Shown here piece by piece: positions 1 to 8,587 of a stretch of 64,000 nt of DNA. Position 1 is the first letter of the stretch. Each line of letters opens with the position of its first letter. A program made the translations under genes and the position numbers. Origin of the DNA: Candidatus Poribacteria bacterium (GTDB lineage Bacteria > Poribacteria > WGA-4E > GCA-2687025). The stretch is taken from positions 62,001 through 126,000 of the forward strand of contig JABGQA010000118.1 of the NCBI GenBank assembly GCA_018644665.1. The letters run 5' to 3'. Below the pieces are notes generated by a model. The model saw only the letters and a list, made by a program, of their open reading frames with translations, did no database searches and was not told the DNA's origin.

Positions 1-2033
1 ACCGCGACATCGCCGTGTTCTACCGGAACCATCGTCAAGCCGACCTGGTAGAGCAGGCGCTCGACCGTGCGGACATACCGATCCAGCGCGTGCGGCCTTC
101 GTCTGAGATGCTGGATGCGGACGAGACGCGGCTGGTCGCGTGGCTGCGGCACTTATGCTTCGGCCTCCCGAAGCATCTTGCCGCCGCGCTCACGTTCCCC
201 GCGAGCGTGCTGGACGAGTGGACTCGCGTGTGGTTCCAGTGGAAGGCGTACCAGTCGGGGACGGCGCTCGGAGATGTCCTGCGCGCGCCAGGAGACGACG
301 CGCCGCCACTAACACGCGTCACTCTGGCGTCGGCGATGGCCACGGTCGACCGCTTGCGGGAGCGCATCGCGACCGCGCCCGCGGGCGAGGCCGTACGCCT
401 GCTGCTCGACGAGCTCGAACTGCACCGCGGCCCGTTCCATCGCGAGGACGCCGACGCCGTGCCACACTGGGAGCACTTCCCGAGGATGGCGGAGGCGGGC
501 GACATCCTTCTCGGCGCCCTGCGTAGAGGCGCCGCGATCCACGTCGTGTCCGACGCCCAGATCGACAGCGTCGCGGCCGCGGCGGCGATGGTGACCACGC
601 TCACAGCGTACTTCGAGGCGGACGCGCGTCACTCCGTGTACCGCGGCGGCGACCCGACGGATGTCGACGGCGACGAACTGGTTCTGTTCGTGGGCGACCT
701 GCCGGCGCCCGACAGCTTCCCGCCGCGCTTGGTTTGGCTCGGAGCGCCGGAGCACGTGTGGCCGGAGTGCACCTGTCCCCGCCCGCCGGAGGGAGCGCCC
801 GCCGTTTCCGCGTGGGTCGCTCAACGCCTTTGCCAGCATCTGCTCGCGCTCGCAGAGGAGCCGCTGGAGGCGGAGGTCGTCGTCTACGACCTCGAGACCA
901 CGGGCAAGAACGTCCGCCGATGCGAGATAGTCGAATTCGCCGGGACACGGCTGGGCGAGCCCGAGGAGCACGAACACCTCTACGTGCGACCTCGACGCGG
1001 CATACCGTCATTCCTGACTCGCGTGCACGGCATCGATGACAAGACGGTGCGCGACAAGCCACCGATCGAGGCGCAGATCGGCCCGATCCGCCGGTTCCTT
1101 GGCGACGCGATCCTCGTCGGCCACAACATCGTCGACTTCGACAATCGCATCCTCGAACGCGACGCCGGCGCTCACCTGCGAGAGATCCTGCCGAACCCGG
1201 CGTACGACACGCTGAGCGTCGCCCGTCGTCTGTTCCCCGGCGAGAACCACAAGCTGACCGCCCTGGCGAGGAAGTTCGACATACCTTACCCGAAGGCGCA
1301 CCGGGCCGATCACGATACCGAAGTCAGCAAGATGCTGTTCCACCGGTTGCGGCGTGAGGAGTCCGAGCGGCGCGCGGCCGCGAGTCTGGCGGAGTGCCTT
1401 CCGTTCATCGCGATCGGCGCGGCATCGCGAGGCGCGTGGGCGGAGGAGGCCTTCGAGCCGTACCGCAACGCGTTTGCACGGTGGACGACCAAGCGGGACG
1501 CTTCGCGCGTTGCTGTCGACGCGCTACCCCAGGAATTCCGCGTGGATGCCGTAAGCCTTCTGGCGCAAGCGCGCACGCGAGGCGCCCCGGAGACGGACGA
1601 TGAGCGGCGGTGGCAGCAAGTCAGCGGACGGCTCCTGCGTCGCGCGCAGCGCTTCGAAGCGACGGCTCCCGCGACGTCCGTGCGCGACTTCCTGAACTCG
1701 CAGTCCCTCGCCGAACCGACCGACGAACTCGACGAGGCCGTCGACGCCGTCACCCTCATGACCCTCCACTCAGCGAAGGGCACCGAGTTCCGAGCGGTCA
1801 TCATGACGGGGGTCGAGGAAGACGTGCTGCCGTCGTTCCGCGCGAAAAACTCCCCCGCCATGCTCGCCGAGGAACGGCGGCTATGTTACGTGGGGATGAC
1901 GCGCGCTCGAGAGCGACTGTACTTCGTTTCGTCGATGCGGCGTGATGGTCGGGAACGAGAGCCCTCGCGCTTCCTGCGGGAGATCCCGTCGAACCTCCTG
2001 CAGAGGTGGTCACCGTCGCGGACGAGCCGGTGA
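1..2033 (+). CDS. UvrD/PcrA-type DNA helicase with an inserted DnaQ-like 3'-5' exonuclease domain (5' end outside window)
   Basis: Open at the left edge: the first codons read RDIAVFYRN, the motif IV region of UvrD/Rep/PcrA helicases, so motifs I-III lie upstream. Numbering from the GTG at 15, helicase motif V (LMTLHSAKGTEF) is near residue 580 and motif VI (EERRLCYVGMTRARERL) near 619-632. Between them, in the place of domain 2B, lies a complete DEDDh exonuclease at about residues 285-447: DLETTG gives D292 and E294, GHNIVDFD gives D376, and HRADHD gives H429 and D434. UvrD proteins unwind DNA 3'-5' in repair and recombination. The insert would add proofreading-type 3' trimming, which is inference. 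About 570 residues separate motifs IV and V, clearly more than usual for the family. The gene ends 85 bases before the next one. Confidence 0.85.
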   Translation, partial: RDIAVFYRNHRQADLVEQALDRADIPIQRVRPSSEMLDADETRLVAWLRHLCFGLPKHLAAALTFPASVLDEWTRVWFQWKAYQSGTALGDVLRAPGDDAPPLTRVTLASAMATVDRLRERIATAPAGEAVRLLLDELELHRGPFHREDADAVPHWEHFPRMAEAGDILLGALRRGAAIHVVSDAQIDSVAAAAAMVTTLTAYFEADARHSVYRGGDPTDVDGDELVLFVGDLPAPDSFPPRLVWLGAPEHVWPECTCPRPPEGAPAVSAWVAQRLCQHLLALAEEPLEAEVVVYDLETTGKNVRRCEIVEFAGTRLGEPEEHEHLYVRPRRGIPSFLTRVHGIDDKTVRDKPPIEAQIGPIRRFLGDAILVGHNIVDFDNRILERDAGAHLREILPNPAYDTLSVARRLFPGENHKLTALARKFDIPYPKAHRADHDTEVSKMLFHRLRREESERRAAASLAECLPFIAIGAASRGAWAEEAFEPYRNAFARWTTKRDASRVAVDALPQEFRVDAVSLLAQARTRGAPETDDERRWQQVSGRLLRRAQRFEATAPATSVRDFLNSQSLAEPTDELDEAVDAVTLMTLHSAKGTEFRAVIMTGVEEDVLPSFRAKNSPAMLAEERRLCYVGMTRARERLYFVSSMRRDGREREPSRFLREIPSNLLQRWSPSRTSR

Positions 2034-2062
2034 CGCGACGTGCGTCGTCGCGGGCCCGCCGG

Positions 2063-2074
2063 ATTTCGTATAAT
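2063..2074 (+). promoter_or_regulatory. Candidate -10 element before the VWA gene
   Basis: A perfect TATAAT lies at 2069-2074 in the short gap after the helicase stop, 45 bases before the next start codon. No good -35 hexamer sits 16-18 bases upstream, so the promoter is weak or activator-dependent. Confidence 0.35.
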
Positions 2075-2118
2075 GTCGTGAGGCCACGCGACGTCGCTGT
2101 CGATCCGGAGATCGCGCG

Positions 2119-3699
2119 ATGAGGATGAGCATCAGGACCGGACGTCGCAGGCGCGACCCGGGCCGCTACGCGAGTAGCGTAGTGGTGTCGCTCACACTCC
2201 ACGCGATCGTGGCGGCGCTGCTTGCGATCTACATCGTCGCGCGTGAGATCCCGCAGCTAATAGAGCAGAGCCGGCCGGTCCTTGTATCGTTCTGGCGGGC
2301 GGAACCCCGTCCGGTGCTGCCAATTCCCAAACGCGCGCCCGTTGAGGCGACGCCGGAGCCGGCGCCTGAGGCTGAGCCGGTCGCCGCGCCCGGCCCGCCC
2401 AAGCCGTCCGTGGCCCCGGGAAGACTCACTGTGACAACGGGGTCACCGAGGTCGAGGTCCGCGGGAGTCGCCAACGGGCGCGTCGCCGCTGCGCGCGACC
2501 TATCCGCCGCGCACGAGCCGTCGGTCGCGCCCGGTCGCGTGGAGGTCGGCCAGACTGCCCATAGGGTGCAGGCTTCCTTCACCGCGTTCGCTGACCTGAC
2601 GCACGACGCGCCCGGCGAAGTAATACCGGTGACCCTACCTGACGGCGCGGAACTGGACGCTGACCCTACGAATGTGCGGGCGCGTGGCGGCTATTTCTCG
2701 AGTGGCCGCGGTCTCGGAGCCGGGAATGCGCCCGGCGGCGGCGGGTATGGCTCCGGCGGCGGCGGCGGCTCGCGCACCGGTGCGTACAGCGGCCTCATGC
2801 GCGGCCTCGCCCGTGGCCTCATCGCGTCGACGTCCGCAGAGGAAGTCGACATCGTGTTCATCGTCGACACGACGCACAGCATGATCGACAACGTGCGGGG
2901 CGTGACGGCCTACGCCGACGAGTTCGTCGACCTACTGCGCTGGGACGGACGCAGACCCCGCTTCGGGTTGGTCACCTTCTCCGACACGACGCGCGAGGCG
3001 GCCAGGACGCGTGGCATGACGGCGAAGTCCGGCGACTTCCGCAACTGGCTCCACGACATTGAGTTCACCGGCGGCGGCGGCATCGCCGAGTCGGGCCTCG
3101 ACGCCGTGATGACCGGGGCCCAGAAGCTGAAGTTCCGCAAGAAGTCCCATCGCTACTTCGTGTTCGTGAGCGACGGCCCCTTCCATGACCGCGACTACAA
3201 CGGGCAGTCCGAATACACGCTGGACGAAGTCATCCGGTACTTACAGGAGCGGCGAGTCGTGGTCGACGTGGTCGGCATCGACTTCCTTCCGGTCACGCAA
3301 CTCGCCTGGGGCACAGGCGGCCGGTGGCTACGCATCCCGGGCAAGGGCTACCTGGAGCAGGTGGCGCCGCCGCTGCCCGTCATCGCGAACGCCGCGCTCG
3401 GCGTGCTGTCGACGAAAGCCGCAGGCCCGCGCGACGAGATCTACGTCTTCCCCGACGGAGACCATCCCCCCGAATGGTACGAGTTGCGATGGCGTCTGCT
3501 GAACCCGCGCGGCCAGAAGATCCGAGGCGAATTCGTCGTACGTCAGGAGCCGTCGCCCGCGACGCGACGTGTGACGTTCGCGCCGAAGTTCGACGAACGG
3601 TGGTTCGGGGGCAGCTACGGGTACTACACCGCGATCTACCGAATCACCGATAGCGCCGGCAAGTCCAGCGTGCTCCGCCGGGTCATGGACTACAGGTAG
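2119..3699 (+). CDS. Inner-membrane-anchored von Willebrand factor A protein with a TonB-like N-terminus
   Basis: 526 residues. An arginine-rich start and one hydrophobic segment (about residues 20-42) are followed by a long Pro/Ala/Glu-rich stretch to about 100, the layout of TonB-type periplasm-spanning proteins. A glycine-rich region (about 190-230) precedes a VWA domain (about 245-440). The MIDAS metal site is recognisable as DTTHS in the first strand, T in FTGGGG and D in VSDGPFHD; the first motif is DxTxS rather than DxSxS. VWA domains bind protein partners through a divalent metal. A C-terminal beta-rich part of about 90 residues is unrecognised. The ATG has GGAG eight bases upstream. 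It leads a run of envelope genes. Function is unknown; a periplasmic sensor or scaffold is a guess. Confidence 0.75.
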   Translation: MRMSIRTGRRRRDPGRYASSVVVSLTLHAIVAALLAIYIVAREIPQLIEQSRPVLVSFWRAEPRPVLPIPKRAPVEATPEPAPEAEPVAAPGPPKPSVAPGRLTVTTGSPRSRSAGVANGRVAAARDLSAAHEPSVAPGRVEVGQTAHRVQASFTAFADLTHDAPGEVIPVTLPDGAELDADPTNVRARGGYFSSGRGLGAGNAPGGGGYGSGGGGGSRTGAYSGLMRGLARGLIASTSAEEVDIVFIVDTTHSMIDNVRGVTAYADEFVDLLRWDGRRPRFGLVTFSDTTREAARTRGMTAKSGDFRNWLHDIEFTGGGGIAESGLDAVMTGAQKLKFRKKSHRYFVFVSDGPFHDRDYNGQSEYTLDEVIRYLQERRVVVDVVGIDFLPVTQLAWGTGGRWLRIPGKGYLEQVAPPLPVIANAALGVLSTKAAGPRDEIYVFPDGDHPPEWYELRWRLLNPRGQKIRGEFVVRQEPSPATRRVTFAPKFDERWFGGSYGYYTAIYRITDSAGKSSVLRRVMDYR

Positions 3700-3799
3700 G
3701 CCGGTCTTGCTGCCCGCCGCCTTGCGCGCGCTCCGCCTGGGTGTTAGCAGTTACCGAGCCGCCGCCTTGCCGCTCCGCCAGGTCTTTAAGGGGAAACGC

Positions 3800-4258
3800 A
3801 TGTCCGCTCGAAACAAGCTCACATACGTTGGCGCCGGAATCCTCGCGACGCTGATCGTGCAGGCCTTGCCGCTTGCCTTCACGGCGGACGCCGATGAGAA
3901 GGGCGCCGCCGATGCCGTTCGCGCGCGGGAGTTGACGATCGTGAACGACGATGGCGTGGTCGTGGTCCGCATGTTCTCAGACGCCACTGGAGGCGTCGTG
4001 CAAGTCTACAACGACGACGGTGACCTGCGCGCGACGATGGACGCGGACGCCGCGCGCGTTGGCATGTTCACTCCGCCCCGGCTGCGCGTGCCGCGGATGG
4101 GCGAACTCGACGCGCGACCGCTCGACGGAGACGTTGGCGCTGATGTTGCGGCCCGCCGTCGGGCCCGCCAGCCGGAACCGACCACGCCAACACAGCCACG
4201 TCGCGCGGACTCGAACACCGACATCTGGTTGCTGGGCGAGCAGACCCCGCGCCCCTAG
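3800..4258 (+). CDS. Small exported protein of unknown function
   Basis: 152 residues starting at the ATG preceded by AAGGGGA (3788-3794); an in-frame start at 3707 has no ribosome site and is rejected. An N-terminal signal peptide or anchor is followed by two short beta-hairpin-like units of the type LTIVNDDGVVVVRMFSD and VQVYNDDGDLRATMD. The repeated D-D/E-G-x-x-R pattern recalls short exported repeat proteins whose units read like 'V-x-D-x-x-G-x-x-R-A'. The C-terminal third is Arg/Pro/Thr-rich and probably unstructured. It lies in a same-strand run of envelope genes. No function can be assigned. Confidence 0.6.
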   Translation: MSARNKLTYVGAGILATLIVQALPLAFTADADEKGAADAVRARELTIVNDDGVVVVRMFSDATGGVVQVYNDDGDLRATMDADAARVGMFTPPRLRVPRMGELDARPLDGDVGADVAARRRARQPEPTTPTQPRRADSNTDIWLLGEQTPRP

Positions 4259-4275
4259 CGCGCGACGGGAGTCCG

Positions 4276-4284
4276 TGCTACGAT
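4276..4284 (+). promoter_or_regulatory. Candidate extended -10 before the pseudoprotease gene
   Basis: TGCTACGAT (TGn plus TACGAT) ends 34 bases before the chosen ATG. It overlaps an upstream in-frame ATG at 4283, which argues against that earlier start. No convincing -35 is present. Confidence 0.25.
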
Positions 4285-4318
4285 GCCAGCCGACGTTGAG
4301 ACTGAGGAAGGGAACGCT

Positions 4319-5146
4319 ATGCGAACTGGATTGGCGTCGCTGGGCGCGGCGTGCCTGGCTTTCACGATCGCGGGAGTGGCGGCCGCGGGCGACGCCATCG
4401 ACGCCGTTGCCGTCTACGACGCTGTGGCCCCGTCCGTGGGCCTGGTCGTCACGTTCGACGACGAACGCTACCCCGTCGAATCTGGGGCCGGCTTCTTCGT
4501 CGGCGCTGCCGACGTGTTCGTGACGCAATTGCACCTGTTCGCCGGCGCTACCTCGGCTTCGGTCAAGACCGCGGACGGCTCGTACGTGGACGTGGTTGGC
4601 GTCCTGGGCCATGACGCGGCCACGGATCTAGTCGCGTTGCGTACCGAGGAGTCGGGCGTCGAGCCGGCAGCACTGGCGGCCGCGCGCGCCAGAGTCGGCG
4701 CGACAGTCGTGCTTGGCGGCAGCGTGGACGGCATGGCGACGGCGTTCGGGCTCGGCACGGTGACCGACACGCTCTCCGACGCGCACGGCAACCGGTTCTA
4801 CTCTCTCGACGCGCCGATGGACGTCTGGAACGCGGGCGCCCCGGTGTTGGACGCCGACGGAGCCGTCGTCGGGGTCGCGGCGCACACGCAGACGGGGCCT
4901 GTGGCGATCACCGCGCAGGCGGTCAACGCGCTGGTTAACGATGACGCCGAAGGCGGTACGCTCAGCGACGCCGTCGCGGCCGCTGACAGCGCCGGCCTTC
5001 TGGGCGAATTGGTGAACCCAGCTCGCGACCTGCCATCCCTCGACGTGGACGACGGCGCGACGCCTGGTGAGAAGGCGGCGCTACTCGTGGCGCTGGCGCT
5101 CTTCGTCGTAGGCGGTTACGAACTCGCCACTTCCATCTCTCCGTAG
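4319..5146 (+). CDS. Exported trypsin-fold (HtrA-like) pseudoprotease
   Basis: 276 residues from the ATG behind GAGGAAGGGA. A signal peptide (about 1-23) precedes a trypsin-like fold resembling DegP/HtrA proteases. The catalytic His is H72 in FVTQLHLF and the Asp is D103 in HDAATDLVAL. The GNSGGP loop is replaced by WNAGAP, so the nucleophile position is A172 (GCG instead of a serine codon). No PDZ domain follows; a hydrophobic segment close to the C-terminus (about 253-272) could anchor the protein in the membrane. With His and Asp kept and Ser lost it should not cleave peptides; a binding or regulatory role is inferred. The next gene, a metallopeptidase, starts one base after its stop. Confidence 0.75.
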   Translation: MRTGLASLGAACLAFTIAGVAAAGDAIDAVAVYDAVAPSVGLVVTFDDERYPVESGAGFFVGAADVFVTQLHLFAGATSASVKTADGSYVDVVGVLGHDAATDLVALRTEESGVEPAALAAARARVGATVVLGGSVDGMATAFGLGTVTDTLSDAHGNRFYSLDAPMDVWNAGAPVLDADGAVVGVAAHTQTGPVAITAQAVNALVNDDAEGGTLSDAVAAADSAGLLGELVNPARDLPSLDVDDGATPGEKAALLVALALFVVGGYELATSISP

Positions 5147-5147
5147 C

Positions 5148-6419
5148 GTGACGATGTCCCGTCACACCCCATCCGCCGTACTTCGGGCCACGATCCTCGC
5201 GGCTCTCGTGGCGTGGATTCCCGCTTGCATGGCCCCCCTTCCGCCGGCTCCGCCCGCGAAGGCCGGGCTCCGCAAGATGCACTCCGTGCCCAGGTCGAAG
5301 CCCGAGGTGGCTCCGGACGGGCAGTCCTACACGACGCCGCACTTTGTCCTGCGGTATGGCGCCGGAGCCGCGCAGGAGTTGGGTTTCGGCACGCGCGAAG
5401 ACCAAACGAGCTTCGCGTTGGGCAAGCTGCTGCAGATTGAGGCGCTCTATGAGTTCCTGGAGGACGTGTTCGGGTTCACGCTCGACACGCCAGCGCTGAT
5501 AGTCATCGACAAGCAGCTCAAGGAGATATACGGGGCCCGGCCCGCCGGGTATGTGTCGCCGAGGGACGCGGAATACGGCGGCAGGACGGTCGTGCATCTG
5601 TCCGTCGACACGATCAGCGACTCCGCGATCCTCGCTCACGAGCTGACCCACGCTCTCGACAACCTGTGCGTAGGCACGTCTGCGCCGATGTGGTTCGCCG
5701 AGGGTCTCGCGCAGATGGTCGAGAACGAACTCGTTGATGCCCGGGACGTGCGCCACCCGACGCCGATAGGGTTCGACGCCGAGGGGCGCAACCTCCTCCA
5801 GTTGTGGAGCGGGCACCGTCGTACCGGCGCCGGCCTTCCGATGGACATACGACGCAACGCATACAACCACTCGTACTACATCCTCGCGACGCTGCGCGAC
5901 CAATACGGTGACGCGTTCTACCGGCAGCTATTCGACCTCATGCGGCCTCGGGGCAGCGTCTCGGACGCGCAGCTCGTGGCGCTGATGAGCCAGGCGGCAG
6001 GCGAAGACCTCGAACCGTTCTTTACCGGGGAGCTGCGGTTCAGGCTGACAGCACAGAAGGCGATCGACGACTTCGCTCCCTACTTAACAGAGCTAGGGTT
6101 TGTCACTGACGGCGCCTCGACGAGGTGGAGCTTCTCGCCTGGCGGCGCGGTCGAAAGACATCGGCTCCAAGACGCCCGGGGCTCCGAGCGGCTTGTCGAT
6201 GCCGGCGGGTACACTCTTGCTCCACACGCAACCGAGCGTGGAACCTTCAACGCGCAGCTGCAGTTCCGGCGGAGAATCCGCGTTCAATACAACGAATCCA
6301 CCAAAGACTGGGACCGACTGGAGGACGGCGAGCAGACGGTAGACGCCGCTGCGGTGCTCCAGCGTGATGCGAACGGCGTTCTGATAGATGGCGTCCTGTA
6401 CCGCCCGGTCACGCAGTGA
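5148..6419 (+). CDS. Zinc metallopeptidase lipoprotein (HExxH, peptidase MA / DUF1570-like)
   Basis: 423 residues from a GTG one base after the preceding stop; ATG at 5154 is the alternative start. A signal sequence ends in an IPAC lipobox with C27, so the protein is probably lipidated. The zinc site is HELTH (H164, E165, H168) with a probable third ligand E185 in WFAEGLAQ, the pattern of the MA-type gluzincin families that includes DUF1570. The C-terminal half, from about residue 300, lacks recognisable motifs and may bind substrate or partner. Tight spacing suggests co-translation with the upstream pseudoprotease and the downstream regulatory-like protein. The peptide substrate is unknown. 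Confidence 0.75.
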   Translation: MTMSRHTPSAVLRATILAALVAWIPACMAPLPPAPPAKAGLRKMHSVPRSKPEVAPDGQSYTTPHFVLRYGAGAAQELGFGTREDQTSFALGKLLQIEALYEFLEDVFGFTLDTPALIVIDKQLKEIYGARPAGYVSPRDAEYGGRTVVHLSVDTISDSAILAHELTHALDNLCVGTSAPMWFAEGLAQMVENELVDARDVRHPTPIGFDAEGRNLLQLWSGHRRTGAGLPMDIRRNAYNHSYYILATLRDQYGDAFYRQLFDLMRPRGSVSDAQLVALMSQAAGEDLEPFFTGELRFRLTAQKAIDDFAPYLTELGFVTDGASTRWSFSPGGAVERHRLQDARGSERLVDAGGYTLAPHATERGTFNAQLQFRRRIRVQYNESTKDWDRLEDGEQTVDAAAVLQRDANGVLIDGVLYRPVTQ

Positions 6420-6894
6420 CGTTCCCCGCGCGTGGCTGCTCGCCGCGCTCGTAGCGACGGCGACACTCTGGGCGAGCCCGGAGTCCGCGAGGTCGCAGCT
6501 ACAGGGGACGCCCACCACGTTCACGGCGCGCGTCCTTGCCGACGGCAGCGTGCACGTGCCTTTGGGCGGCGCGACGGTGCGGTACGAGTTGGACTCGCCG
6601 GAAGCGGCCCCTGTGGACGGGACGGTCAGAACCGAGCCCAACGGGCGATGCGAAGTCACGGGCATCCCGCAGGGCGTCTATGCCCTAGAAGTCGAGGCGG
6701 TTGGATACACGACCCGAACCGACGCCAGCGTCGTGGTCGTGGAGGGTGCGACGACCCACGTTGACCTAGTCCTGCAGCCAGAGCCAGCGCGTGTGAAGAG
6801 CGTCCGTTTCGCCGCGCTCGTGGGTGGGGGTCTCATCCTTGTCCTCACTATCATGCGCGGGCGGGTGCGGTCTCGGCGGCAGCGTAGCGAGTAG
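6388..6894 (+). CDS. Exported carboxypeptidase-regulatory-like (CarboxypepD_reg) domain protein
   Basis: 168 residues; the ATG lies inside the end of the metallopeptidase gene (32-base overlap), giving a normal signal peptide with an AWLLAALVATATLW core. Residues about 40-130 form a transthyretin-like beta sandwich recognised by TEPNGRCEVTGIPQGVYALEVEAVGY, the usual 'G-x-y-x-x-x-x-V-x-A-x-G-Y' of this family written here in pieces. A hydrophobic stretch and an Arg-rich end (about 140-168) look like a C-terminal membrane anchor. Such domains are non-catalytic binding modules. Overlap with the upstream peptidase suggests the two act together at the envelope. Confidence 0.7.
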   Translation: MASCTARSRSDVPRAWLLAALVATATLWASPESARSQLQGTPTTFTARVLADGSVHVPLGGATVRYELDSPEAAPVDGTVRTEPNGRCEVTGIPQGVYALEVEAVGYTTRTDASVVVVEGATTHVDLVLQPEPARVKSVRFAALVGGGLILVLTIMRGRVRSRRQRSE

Positions 6895-6975
6895 GGTGCT
6901 CGCGCGCGCCGTGCCGTCCAGACTCGCCAAGATCTAACCTCGCGCATCGCCGATCACCGAGGGAGTGTGGCCACC

Positions 6976-7605
6976 ATGCCCAAGCAGGTGAACGGCCACA
7001 CGATTGGGCCCGGCGCGTACTTGCGCGGCGCCGACCTTCGAGCGGCCGACCTCAAGGAGGCCCATCTCGAGGAGGCGTTCCTGCACGCGGCCGACATGCG
7101 AGACGCGGAGTTGGGGTGGTCGTTCTTTCGAGGCGCCGAGTTACAGGGCGCCGATTTGACAGCCGCCGACATGCGGTTCGCGTCGTTCCGGGACGCCAAC
7201 CTGGCGAAGGCGACGCTCGTTCGTGCAAAGCTGCTCGGAGCGAAGATGCAGGCCGCGTTCCTCGAAGAAGCGGATCTCACGGCTGCCGATCTCTCGCAGG
7301 CCGATCTCTCTGGCGCGACACTCACGCGGGCGACGCTTCGTACTGCGCAGATGCGCCAGGCTTTTCTCCATGGCGCCAAGGCGCCGGCCGCGGACTTCAC
7401 CGACGCGGTATTGCTGGCCGCGAATTGTCGCCGTGCGGGACTTGCCGCCGCTGATTTGCGCGGCGCGGACCTGCGCGGGGCCGACCTGCGCAGGGCCGAC
7501 CTGACCGATGCGCGCCTGCTGGGGGCGCGGTACGACGACGGCACGCGGCTCGATGACGCGTTCGATCCCGACAGCGCCGGCATGCTGTACGTTCCCGACG
7601 AATAG
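6976..7605 (+). CDS. Pentapeptide-repeat protein
   Basis: 209 residues. The ATG at 6976 is preferred over the GTG at 6967 because GAGGGAG (6959-6965) sits about ten bases before it. Nearly the whole protein is A(D/N)Lxx repeats, for example GADLRAADL, EADLTAADL and GADLRGADLRRADL, which fold into a right-handed quadrilateral beta helix. Four to five turns with near-perfect Leu/Phe stacking are visible between residues about 20 and 185. There is no signal peptide, so it is cytoplasmic. Some family members mimic DNA and protect gyrase, but most have no known role and none is claimed here. Confidence 0.85.
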   Translation: MPKQVNGHTIGPGAYLRGADLRAADLKEAHLEEAFLHAADMRDAELGWSFFRGAELQGADLTAADMRFASFRDANLAKATLVRAKLLGAKMQAAFLEEADLTAADLSQADLSGATLTRATLRTAQMRQAFLHGAKAPAADFTDAVLLAANCRRAGLAAADLRGADLRGADLRRADLTDARLLGARYDDGTRLDDAFDPDSAGMLYVPDE

Positions 7606-7843
7606 GCGCGCCGCCGACATCCCCAGCGCCGACTCTCTCCTTGACGCGCCACGCTATGCATGCGATTACTTATGCACCGCTACGCCGCAGGCGATGACCC
7701 GCTCAGACGGCGACTCCTGGGCGGCGGCCTGCGCGGATCGGTATACTGTGAGTGATGGACCTGGCGGACACGTCAACGCGGCGGCGCACGCGGCCGTTTG
7801 GGCACACGGTCGGGCCGGGCTCTAACGCAATGGGGGTCACGCT
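7606..7843 (+). promoter_or_regulatory. Non-coding leader with two promoter-like elements
   Basis: No gene is visible in these 238 bases. TTGACG (7641-7646) and GATTAC (7664-7669) are 17 bases apart and could form a promoter. A second good -10, TATACT, is at 7742-7747 but has no clear -35. Either would serve the exported protein starting at 7844. Confidence 0.3.
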
Positions 7844-8587
7844 ATGCGCAAGTGGATATCTGATGCAGGTCACCGCACGGCCCTGGGGACCCTTGCCCTA
7901 CTGGTCTTGGTGGCCAGTTCCTCCCACGCCGCCGTGGACAAGCTTGATCTCTACCTGTACGGCGGCATCACGGGCGCGAGCAAGAAGCAGATCCGCCACC
8001 GTCTCGCCATGTATGCGGACGCGGACGCCATCACGTTCCGCCAGATGGTGAAGGCCGATGGCACGGAACATCCGTGGGTGACCGTCGTTACCATCGAGCC
8101 CCGTGGCGAGCATCTCGATCTCTACAATGTCGTCCACCGCATCAAGGACGCCCGTGGCGTTAACGACGGGCGCGTGCTGTGGAAGACGGACCTGACGGCG
8201 ACGGGCGACTTGCGGGCGCACTACGGGTACACGCGACGGAGCTTCGGCTGGATTCCCGCGTGGGTCCAGGCGCGTGGCATGGTCACGTCGGGCCTGTGGC
8301 ACCACCTCTACGCGCGCGGGTCCGGGGAGCGGGTCGTGTTCCATGAGAACGAGGCGTACGACCGCCTGCGCTTGGCGCCCCACGACGGCGGCGATGTCCG
8401 CGTGCGCGGGCGGATCGCCGGATTCGACGGACCGTACCCTGTTGTGGTCCTCGGAGATTACGAGGATGCCGAGGAATCCGCCGACGGCGCCGTGGACTCC
8501 GCGGAAGCCGGCGATGGGGAGATACCACAACGCACAAGCCCTGAAGGCACCGTGCACCGCGCCAAGCGCCCCAACCGCAGGTACTAG
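7844..8587 (+). CDS. Exported protein of unknown function
   Basis: 247 residues; the ATG follows a GGGGGT ribosome site. A signal peptide (core ALGTLALLVLVASS) ends near SSHAA. The mature part (about 25-200) is beta-rich with alternating hydrophobic residues and many Tyr, His and Trp; I recognise no domain. The C-terminal 50 residues are acidic and then basic and look disordered. The gene stands alone between the pentapeptide-repeat gene and the malate dehydrogenase promoter. Confidence 0.55.
   Translation: MRKWISDAGHRTALGTLALLVLVASSSHAAVDKLDLYLYGGITGASKKQIRHRLAMYADADAITFRQMVKADGTEHPWVTVVTIEPRGEHLDLYNVVHRIKDARGVNDGRVLWKTDLTATGDLRAHYGYTRRSFGWIPAWVQARGMVTSGLWHHLYARGSGERVVFHENEAYDRLRLAPHDGGDVRVRGRIAGFDGPYPVVVLGDYEDAEESADGAVDSAEAGDGEIPQRTSPEGTVHRAKRPNRRY

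Noticed and set aside
309..977. Long antisense frames inside the helicase, polysaccharide and giant genes
   Set aside because: They follow third-base GC bias of the true genes, have low-complexity Arg/Ala/Gly composition and no family features.
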